Source of the DNA: DASPWW01 sp963756745 | GTDB taxonomy: Bacteria > Actinomycetota > Thermoleophilia > Solirubrobacterales > 70-9 | Assembly: GCA_963756745.1 (NCBI GenBank) | Contig: CAVWOU010000013.1 | Location: 1-20,282 of the forward strand | DNA length: 20,282 nt | Direction: 5' to 3' | In this document: piece after piece, positions 14,751 through 20,282 of the stretch | How the letters are laid out: every line of letters starts with the position of its first letter | Position numbering within the stretch: position 1 is the stretch's first letter | Notes under the pieces: model-generated | The model's input: only the letters and a program-made list of their open reading frames with translations | Told to the model about the DNA's origin: nothing | Database searches by the model: none | Program-made: the position numbers and the translations under genes

Positions 14751-15515
14751 GTGCGGGAGCTCGCTGCGGGGTACACACCGCCTGACTTCGCCGAGGTTCC
14801 CAGCGCGAACGCTGCGTTGTTTCTCTGCGCGATCGACCACCGGACGGCATACGAGCGGCCTCATCTGGTCGAGGGTGAGGGCCCGTACACCGGCAGCGCA
14901 TTGCTCTGGGCGCTGGGGCTCGATGCCGAGCGGCGCCGGCCCGGGTTCCTGAGCGCGTCCCGCCTCGCGACGATCGGCGCGGACGAGGTCGCCGAGGCGT
15001 TCGGCATCGGCGGGGAGACCGTGGCGGGGCCGGACTTGCGCGCCCGCTTGTGGCGCGACCTCGCGGGGGCACTCGAGCGCGAGTACGGCGGCGATGCCGG
15101 CACGCTCCTGGCGGCGGCCGATGCGCGGCTCGGAGGGGCTGGCGGGCTGCTCGCCCGGCTCGCCGAGTTCGAGGTCTACTCGGACCCGCTCCAGAAGAAG
15201 AGCTTCCTGTTCGCGAAGATCGCAGCGCGCCGGGGATGGTTCGATCCTTTCGACCCCGAGAGCTGGGAGGTCTGCGCGGACAACGTGCTGATGCGCCTCG
15301 CGCTGCGCTCGGGCCTGATCGAGCAGGGGCCGCTCGACGAGGTGCGGGCGGCGACGCGCGATGCGTGGAAACGGGTCGCGGTCGATTCCGGGATCCCGCC
15401 GCCCGTCCTCGACGACCTGCTGTGGGAGCTCGGGCGCGAGGATCCCGACCTGCTCGGGACGGAGGGCGGCGACGTTCGCGAGCCGCCGCGCGATCCGGGC
15501 TTGCACTGGTATTGA
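14751..15515 (+). CDS. Protein of unknown function, weakly reminiscent of queuosine-salvage/HhH glycosylase-like proteins
   Basis: 254 residues from GTG 14751. The frame opens slightly earlier (14688), but the -10 box at 14735 favours 14751. I do not firmly recognise it. It is soluble, mostly helical, with no signal peptide. Notable segments are NAALFLCAIDHRTAYERPH near the start, a helical middle (residues 95-140), then VYSDPLQKKSFLFAKIAARR (about 143-160) and CADNVLMRLALRSGLI (175-190). The order Lys pair, then x-A-D-x(8-12)-L-G-L resembles the KRAQ...FADYRxPQxLRxxGI core of queuosine-nucleotide hydrolases (Qng1/DUF2419) and the Lys...Asp pair of AGOG-type HhH glycosylases. That similarity is by eye and distant. 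It sits just before the Mec-like gene. Confidence 0.75.
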   Translation: MRELAAGYTPPDFAEVPSANAALFLCAIDHRTAYERPHLVEGEGPYTGSALLWALGLDAERRRPGFLSASRLATIGADEVAEAFGIGGETVAGPDLRARLWRDLAGALEREYGGDAGTLLAAADARLGGAGGLLARLAEFEVYSDPLQKKSFLFAKIAARRGWFDPFDPESWEVCADNVLMRLALRSGLIEQGPLDEVRAATRDAWKRVAVDSGIPPPVLDDLLWELGREDPDLLGTEGGDVREPPRDPGLHWY

Positions 15516-15520
15516 CACGC

Positions 15521-15526
15521 TAGCCT
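15521..15526 (+). promoter_or_regulatory. Putative -10 box (TAGCCT) of the Mec-like gene
   Basis: TAGCCT starts 6 bases after the TGA of the preceding gene and lies 6 bases before GTG 15533, giving an apparently leaderless transcript. The same box and spacing recur at 17193 and 20213. Confidence 0.5.
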
Positions 15527-15532
15527 CGCCTC

Positions 15533-15929
15533 GTGCGCATCCCAAGCGAGATGGTCGACGAGATGGTTGCCCACGCGCGGGCCGAGGCGCCCAACGAGTG
15601 CTGCGGGATGATCGCGGGCCGCGACCGCACCGCGACGAGCATCCACCGCGCCCGCAACGCGGAGGAGAGCCCGCTTCGGTACGTCATCCATCCCACAGAC
15701 CAGCTCCGGATCATGGAAGAGATCGAGGAGCGCGGGGAGGAGCTCGCGGCGATCTACCACTCGCACACCGGCAGCCCGCGCGTACCCGTCGCAGACGGAC
15801 ATCAACCTGGCGGAGAACTGGCCCGATCCGCTGTACGTGATCTGCTCGCTCGCCGATCGCGAGCCCGAGGTGCGCGCGTTCGCGATCCGCGACGGCGAGG
15901 TCGAGGAAGTGGCGCTTGAACTCGCGTGA
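15533..15929 (+). pseudogene. mec: Mec-like JAMM/MPN+ metallopeptidase, frameshifted
   Basis: From GTG 15533 the product reads MRIPSEMVDEMVAHARAEAP, then NECCGMIAG (the JAMM glutamate) and AAIYHSHTGSP (zinc His pair). The frame then breaks near 15779 and continues one base over as PSQTDINLAENWPDPLYVI and EPEVRAFAIRDGEVEEVALE to TGA 15927-15929. Joined, it gives a 131-residue protein with the full EXnHSHX7SX2D metal site, close in size to mycobacterial Mec, the zinc peptidase that frees cysteine from CysO-cysteine. One extra C in CCGCGCG explains the break. Because the rest is intact on both sides, a sequencing error or a very recent mutation is likely. As written, the Ser and Asp of the motif are lost. 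Confidence 0.85.
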
Positions 15930-16425
15930 GGGACCCCTCGCGTGTCCGCGCTGCGCGACCAAGCACTCGCTCGACGAGCGGTTCTGCCCCGAATGCGGGA
16001 TGCCGCTCGTCTACGCGGGCCACGGCGAGCGCAAGCCGATCACGGACAGGCACGAGCGCGCGCGGAAGATCAAGCCGCAGTACACGGAGGGCGAGCTTGT
16101 GCGTGTCGCCGGCGGCCGCAACCAGGCCGAGGCGGAGATGATCCAGGGCATGCTGCTCGAGGAGGGAATCCCGAGCATGCTGCGGCGCACGCGCGGCTTC
16201 GACGTCCCCGACTTCCTCGCCGCCGGTCCCCGCGACGTGATGGTCCCCGCGGCGGGATACGAGCCCGCGCGTCAGCTGCTGCTCGACGCCGAGATGGTCT
16301 CGAACGGCGGAGAGCCCGAGCGGCTTCCCGGGATCGGCTCGCCGGCGCGGCTGCTGACGTGGGTGCTGATAGCGGTGGCCGGCGCCGCCGTGTTGGTGTG
16401 GGCGCTCTACCAGCTGTCGGGTTAG
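15916..16425 (+). CDS. Zinc-ribbon plus DUF2007-like protein with a C-terminal membrane helix
   Basis: 169 residues from TTG 15916, with ribosome site GAGGAAG 6 bases upstream (15903-15909) and a 14-base overlap with the end of the Mec-like gene, so the two are translationally linked. Residues 10-30 are a zinc ribbon with two CPxC knuckles (ACPRCATKH, FCPECGMPL). Residues ~60-128 form a DUF2007-like signal-transduction module: LVRVAGGRNQAEAEMIQGML, EEGIPSMLRRTRGFDVPDFL, PRDVMVPAAGYEPARQLL. A single membrane helix, LLTWVLIAVAGAAVLVWALY, ends the protein. The module faces the cytoplasm if the tail is inserted as a C-terminal anchor. Function unknown; a sensor or adaptor role is a guess. Its stop overlaps the convergent gene (TTAG). 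Confidence 0.87.
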   Translation: MNSREGPLACPRCATKHSLDERFCPECGMPLVYAGHGERKPITDRHERARKIKPQYTEGELVRVAGGRNQAEAEMIQGMLLEEGIPSMLRRTRGFDVPDFLAAGPRDVMVPAAGYEPARQLLLDAEMVSNGGEPERLPGIGSPARLLTWVLIAVAGAAVLVWALYQLSG

Positions 16426-17186
16426 GCTGACCGGCTCGCGGGCCGCGGCGCGACCTCGCGGAGGTGGTGGCGCCACGCGGCGTCGATCTCGTCGAGCGGA
16501 GCCTCGAACGCGAGCTCGAGGTTGCCCTGGGCGCCGTCCTTGCGCAGGCGCGAGACGAGCTGCTCGCACGCGGCGGGACCCGCCTGGCGGTCGAGAAGGT
16601 CGAAGATCGTCCCGCCGAGGATGATCGCGTCGCGCGGCGAGGGGGGAAGCGAGGGGGGAGGGCCCTCGCGCATGCGCCGCACGACGGCGGCCCGGAACAG
16701 GGGGATCTGAGCGGCGAAGTACTGGGCCGCTCCCTCGACCAACCACGCCCAGCGCAGGTAGCGGCCGAACCGGCGCGGCCCCCACGGGGGCGGGAGCCGG
16801 GGGTTGTTGGCGCCGAGCACGATCTGGACGTAGAGGCGTTCGGCGGTCCCGCGAAGCGCGCGGCGCGAGTCCTCGCCCGCGGCGCGGCGGTCGGCGTGCT
16901 CGTCGCTGAGGATGTGTACCTCGTTCGCCATCGCCCACCCGGCCAGGTACCGGCGCCCGGCGGGAGCGGCGGCCCAGCGTGCCGCGGGCAGAAACGGATG
17001 TGCGGCGGCGAGCCACGCCGGCGCCGGGTGGACGATCACTGTGACCTCGCCCGGGACTTGCTCGAAACGATCCTCGAGCCGCAGCCGCAGGTCCTCGAGG
17101 CGGTCGAGCGTGCGCTGGGCCGTGTCCTCGTCGTCACTCTCGTGACGAGAGGTGAAGCTCAGCGATTCGGTCTCGACCCAGGCCAT
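16422..17186 (-). CDS. Peptidase-MA-like protein lacking the HExxH zinc motif
   Basis: 254 residues from ATG 17186, a leaderless-looking start 6 bases after TAACCT. There is no signal peptide or membrane helix. The N-terminal part (residues 5-55) has SLSFTSRHESDDEDTAQRTL and PGEVTVIVHPAPAWLA, the 'exposed to cavity, then bar code of helices' pattern of peptidase MA/basic-secretory-protease relatives. WAWLVEGAAQYFAAQ (about 146-160) corresponds to the W..EG.A.Y segment that follows HExxH in those gluzincins. Where HExxH should be, the chain reads RLYVQIVLGANNPRLPPP, with no zinc ligands. It therefore looks like a non-catalytic relative, maybe a binding protein. Convergent with the gene at 15916. 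Role unknown. Confidence 0.82.
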   Translation of the reverse strand: MAWVETESLSFTSRHESDDEDTAQRTLDRLEDLRLRLEDRFEQVPGEVTVIVHPAPAWLAAAHPFLPAARWAAAPAGRRYLAGWAMANEVHILSDEHADRRAAGEDSRRALRGTAERLYVQIVLGANNPRLPPPWGPRRFGRYLRWAWLVEGAAQYFAAQIPLFRAAVVRRMREGPPPSLPPSPRDAIILGGTIFDLLDRQAGPAACEQLVSRLRKDGAQGNLELAFEAPLDEIDAAWRHHLREVAPRPASRSA

Positions 17187-17192
17187 TAGCCG

Positions 17193-17198
17193 AGGTTA
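17193..17198 (-). promoter_or_regulatory. Putative -10 box (TAACCT), leaderless
   Basis: TAACCT on the minus strand, then CGGCTA, then ATG 17186: TAnnnT-N6-start. It supports this ATG as the true start and an independent promoter downstream of the membrane protein gene. Confidence 0.5.
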
Positions 17199-17301
17199 CT
17201 CGCGGGCTGGCGCCCGATTTCCACCGCTTGCCGGAAAGTCGGGCGGTTTATCAACTGAATCGGAGGCTGGGTGACCACGCCGCGCGGCCCGCAAAGCCGA
17301 T

Positions 17302-19050
17302 CTATCCCGCGCTCGGTGGCGGCGGGCCGCACGCCAGGAGCGCGCTCTGCCCGGTGACCGAGGCTCGCCACGGGGTGGGCGATGAGTCGGTCGGGATCCG
17401 CAGCATCGCGCTCCGACCAGGCTGCAGGGCGCCGACGTCGACCGTGGCCGCGGTGGCGAACCGTCCCACCGTCACCTCCCCGGGAGCGTCACCCCTCGTC
17501 GTCAGCGTCGCGCCGCCGGGCGGAAGCGGGAACGCGATCGCCCCGTCCGGGCTACCGCTTTTGACCAGTTCGCACTCGCGGGTGCCTGTCCGCGAGCGGG
17601 AGGGCTCGAGGCCGACCCCAAGCGCTCTCGCGAGGGTCCGGTCTGCCCGCTGGCGAATCGGTTCCGGTTGTGCGGTGAGCTCGGGGAGCGAGAACGCCAG
17701 CGAGCCGTAGCGGTCGCTCGCCGCCAGGTACTCGGTGGCTGAGAGCGCGCTGCTTATTGAGAGCGCCGGAACGCCAGCCCGGGGGTTGAAGCCGGCCGGG
17801 ACCTGATCGCGAGCGAGCTCGACCATCGCCAGGTTGGCACGCAACGGAGCGGTGTAGGCGTTCCTGAACTCGTTAGCCCCGTCCCGCAACAGCACGAGGT
17901 TGGTCGCCAGGCTCACGGCGGCCGCGGTGAAGAGCGCGGCCACGCCCGCTCTCGTGAACCGGACGCCGGATGCCGCCGCGGCGGCAACCAGCAGCACACC
18001 GACCGCTCCCGTGTACAGGTAGCGGATCTCCCCGGGCGGGCGGAACTCGTTGCGCGCGAGCGCGCTCAGGGTCCAGAACGCAAGCACGATCGCGAGCGAG
18101 ACCCAGAGAAACCGGGGGACGCTGCCCTGCCTGATCCGAAGCGCGAGGGCGACCGTCGCCATGATCGCCAGGACGATGCCCCATTGCGTCACCGCGCCCT
18201 CCGTCGTCTCCGGGCTGAACTCGAACGACAGCCCGGCGAGCGAGCTCAAGACCGCCGCGAGCGACTCGGCAATGTAGCTCGGAATCAGGAGCACGTTCGA
18301 GGCCTCCGCGCCTGTTCCCGCCGGGTCGGCCGCCGACTGCCCCCATACCCACCACACCGCGTACAGTGCGCCCGGGAGGAGGAAGATCCACGCCCGCCTG
18401 CGGCGATCCCGTCCCAGGAGGACAGAGATGGCGACCCCGACCAGGAACGCGAGTCCGATCGACAGGGTCGAGACCGAGACGACCAGCAGCACACACGCCA
18501 GCGCGTCGCCCAACCGGTCCTGGCGCTCCAGCGCGAGCAGCGCTCCCAGGCCCATCGCGACGCTGAACACGACGTTGAAGCCCAGTCCCGTGATGATCAT
18601 CTGCCATGACGAGCCGAAGAACAGCAGCACGAGCGTCGGCGCGAGCGCCGGCAGCGCGCCGATCCGCCGTTTGACGAGGACGTAGAAGAGGCCGGTCGTG
18701 AGCAGGACGCAGGACACGATCAGCACTCGAAACGGCACGTAGTGGGCGCCGACCGTCTCCAGGATCGCCTTGTAGACGAGGTTCGATGTCGCGGTCAGAT
18801 GCCCTGCGTGCGGCTCGATCACGTCCGCGGGCCCGAGCGTGGGACCGTTCTGAAAGCGCTCTAGCTCGTCGACGAAGAAGACGGTTCCTCGGTTGAGGTA
18901 GAGGATCAGCGCAGCGGCGACGACCATTGCCGCGCCTAGCATCGCCCAGCACACCCGGTCGGTGAGCTCGAGGCCGCCGCTGCGGATCGGCAGCACGATG
19001 CGGGGCACCGTCGCCTGCTCGGTCCCCAGCCTGCTCTGCGCGCTCGCCAA
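17302..19050 (-). CDS. Polytopic membrane protein, GT-C-like, paralog 2
   Basis: 582 residues from TTG 19050; the in-frame GTG at 19059 overlaps the likely -10 box. It is a clear paralog of the protein at 6280: in the first ~150 residues about 100 are identical by eye. Shared landmarks are PRIVLPI, LILYLNRGT, FFVDEL, TLGP, EPHAGHLTAT, LETVGAHY, the invariant KRRIGALPALAPT, RDGANEF and a C-terminal RIPTDSSPTPWRA. It has about ten helices and a soluble C-terminal domain of ~180 residues ending in a proline run. The first outer loop keeps the acidic pair and the two histidines of EPHxGHL. I infer a GT-C-like role using polyprenyl-phosphate sugars; no family name is recognised. It lies between a sulfotransferase and the peptidase-MA-like gene. 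Confidence 0.85.
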   Translation of the reverse strand: MASAQSRLGTEQATVPRIVLPIRSGGLELTDRVCWAMLGAAMVVAAALILYLNRGTVFFVDELERFQNGPTLGPADVIEPHAGHLTATSNLVYKAILETVGAHYVPFRVLIVSCVLLTTGLFYVLVKRRIGALPALAPTLVLLFFGSSWQMIITGLGFNVVFSVAMGLGALLALERQDRLGDALACVLLVVSVSTLSIGLAFLVGVAISVLLGRDRRRRAWIFLLPGALYAVWWVWGQSAADPAGTGAEASNVLLIPSYIAESLAAVLSSLAGLSFEFSPETTEGAVTQWGIVLAIMATVALALRIRQGSVPRFLWVSLAIVLAFWTLSALARNEFRPPGEIRYLYTGAVGVLLVAAAAASGVRFTRAGVAALFTAAAVSLATNLVLLRDGANEFRNAYTAPLRANLAMVELARDQVPAGFNPRAGVPALSISSALSATEYLAASDRYGSLAFSLPELTAQPEPIRQRADRTLARALGVGLEPSRSRTGTRECELVKSGSPDGAIAFPLPPGGATLTTRGDAPGEVTVGRFATAATVDVGALQPGRSAMLRIPTDSSPTPWRASVTGQSALLACGPPPPSAG

Positions 19051-19057
19051 GGCGTGC

Positions 19058-19063
19058 ACGATA
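19058..19063 (-). promoter_or_regulatory. Putative -10 box (TATCGT) for membrane protein paralog 2
   Basis: TATCGT on the minus strand, then GCACGCC, then TTG 19050. Apart from two box bases, the sequence from the box to codon 3 is the same as that before paralog 1 (8029-8008). Confidence 0.5.
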
Positions 19064-19159
19064 CGGGAAGCCTCTCCGGGCGATGCGGCACCGACAGCCG
19101 GCGGCGGAGTCGCCAGGAGCCCGCGCCGACCGTGCGCGGTACGTGGCCCCAGGCGCGCG

Positions 19160-20206
19160 CTAGACGTTGTATCCGAGCTCGACTAGCTTTGGTCCGATGA
19201 CCTCCTCGATCGCTCGCCTCTCCTCCGGGCTCATGTGCTCGCGCCACAGGCCCGGGGTTGCGGCCCTCCACTGGGTCCCGGGACCCTTGTCCGCAGGTGG
19301 AATCGCCTCGAACGCGTTGTCGGCGATCGCCGTCCGTAGCTCGGCGCCGGATCGTCGAATACCGAGCCAGTCCACGAGCGGGCGCAAGGTCCCGACCGTA
19401 TCCCTTCGCAGGTCCTCGTAGCGCAGCTTCCAGCGCAGCCCCGGATCGTGTGCCTCGAAGGCTCGCTCGACGGCCCTGGTGCGCTCGAGCCAGACGCGGG
19501 CCTCCGAGCGCGCGAACGCCAGGCGCTGCTCGGGTGTATCCAGGCGCCCCATGTACGGCTCGTCCAGCCAGCCACCGCTCATCGCGTCCATCAACGAATC
19601 GATCACATCTCGCGCGTCCCGCACCAGGAAGATAAGACGAGCCCGCGGAAGCAGCGCCATGATCAGGTCTGCACCGTGGGAGCCGTTCGGCTCCTTGATG
19701 ACTACCGCCGGGTCGGCGAGCGCATGCTCGCGTTCGGCGCGCTCGACCTGGGCCGCGAGGCGGGTCAGGATCAGGCGCCGCAGTTCGGGCCGCCAGGCGC
19801 TCTCGTACTCGGTTGCGAGAGTAGTGCGAATCGGCTCCGCGTGTCTCGTTCAGGGTCGTTGCCGCGCGGCTGCTCGGATCCTCCGGATGGACCCGGATGC
19901 CCATGGTGGGATCAGGTGCTGGGGCAGGTACGGCTCGTTGATCGCGACCGCCTCGGGCTGGAACCGCATGAGCGGGTGCCGAAGGCGTCGCTTGAGGGTC
20001 GCTCTCCGGCCCGGTCTTAGCATCCCCGTCGGGTGACCCGGGGTCGTCTTCAGCGGAAAGCACAGCAGATGGAGCAGCCACGTGCTGCCGCAGCGCGGCG
20101 AGCCAAAGATCCACGCCAGCCGCTCCTCGGTCGCGCCCAGACGCTCCGCACTATCGGGGCCGGTGCCGTGCGCGATCGCGTGCGGCTGTCGGATGTCGGC
20201 GTCCAC
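19160..20206 (-). pseudogene. PAPS-dependent sulfotransferase family protein, interrupted by two compensating frameshifts
   Basis: From GTG 20206 the frame gives RLAWIFGSPRCGSTWLLHLL, the 5'-phosphosulfate loop of sulfotransferases, and AVAINEPYLPQHL. It then runs into TGA 19852-19850. The same frame resumes downstream with ESAWRPELRRLILTRLAAQV, VVIKEPNGSHGADLIMALLP and LIFLVRDARDVIDSLMD, the 3'-phosphate-binding Arg/Ser segment. Between them the family-like reading (VHPEDPSSRAATTLNETRG) is in another frame, so a base is missing near 19895-19910 and an extra one sits near 19820. Corrected, the protein is about 348 residues and nearly complete. It would transfer sulfate from PAPS to a glycan or lipid. 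It has its own leaderless-type promoter and lies upstream of membrane paralog 2. Confidence 0.82.
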
Positions 20207-20212
20207 GGCTGT

Positions 20213-20218
20213 ACGGTA
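20213..20218 (-). promoter_or_regulatory. Putative -10 box (TACCGT) of the sulfotransferase gene
   Basis: TACCGT on the minus strand, then ACAGCC, then GTG 20206: the TAnnnT-N6-start pattern. It fixes the GTG as the likely start. The remaining ~65 bases to the window end show no gene I can support. Confidence 0.45.
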
Positions 20219-20282
20219 CCCGCACCCCGGGCCCGCATCCGCATGGGATGAGCTTCTCGGGCCGTCGCGGGCGCGGGCGCGC

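Noticed and set aside
1..20282. Search for CRISPR arrays, tRNA genes, transposases and integrases
   Set aside because: No regularly spaced repeats, tRNA-like cloverleaf sequences, or transposase or integrase motifs were seen by eye on either strand.

Overview
The window is a GC-rich stretch of bacterial chromosome, most likely from an actinobacterium of the Thermoleophilia type (Solirubrobacterales/Gaiellales-like). That placement is an inference from three things: the base composition, repeated TAnnnT -10 boxes only 6-10 bases before start codons (the leaderless mRNA pattern common in Actinobacteria), and a CysM/Mec-type cysteine pair of the mycobacterial kind. I see no tRNA, rRNA, insertion sequence, integrase or CRISPR array.

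Region 1 (1-8050) is a cell-surface polysaccharide locus. It holds the tail of an initiating sugar transferase, two GT4 and two GT2 glycosyltransferases, a SAM methyltransferase, a polyprenyl-phosphate GT2 with C-terminal membrane helices, and a large membrane protein with GT-C-like features (paralog 1). Most genes lie on the minus strand; one GT2 is on plus. Region 2 (8058-9120) is a gene graveyard on the plus strand, with remnants of a GT39-type membrane glycosyltransferase, a GT2 and a methyltransferase joined by out-of-frame deletions. Region 3 (9141-10355) is a secreted, membrane-anchored clan GH-A glycosidase.

Region 4 (10369-12909) is a polar amino acid ABC importer (lipoprotein, permease, ATPase) with a strong hairpin between the binding-protein gene and the permease gene. 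Divergent from it is cysM (13027-13995), followed by a second methyltransferase, an unfamiliar protein with some resemblance to queuosine-salvage/HhH glycosylase-like proteins, a Mec-like JAMM peptidase with a frameshift, and a zinc-ribbon/DUF2007-like membrane protein. CysM and Mec normally work with the sulfur carrier CysO, which is not in this window. Region 5 (16422-20206, minus strand) holds a peptidase-MA-like protein without HExxH, paralog 2 of the large membrane protein, and a PAPS-type sulfotransferase broken by two compensating frameshifts.

The glycan genes at both ends probably build and decorate a surface polymer: initiating transferase, cytoplasmic GT2/GT4 enzymes, then lipid-linked sugar donor and GT-C-like transfer on the outer face of the membrane, with sulfation as a possible modification. 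The middle section is amino acid/cysteine metabolism. Several single-base indels (three compensating pairs, one uncompensated, plus one methyltransferase without a usable start) mean that either the assembly has residual errors or several accessory genes are decaying. The reads would decide this.
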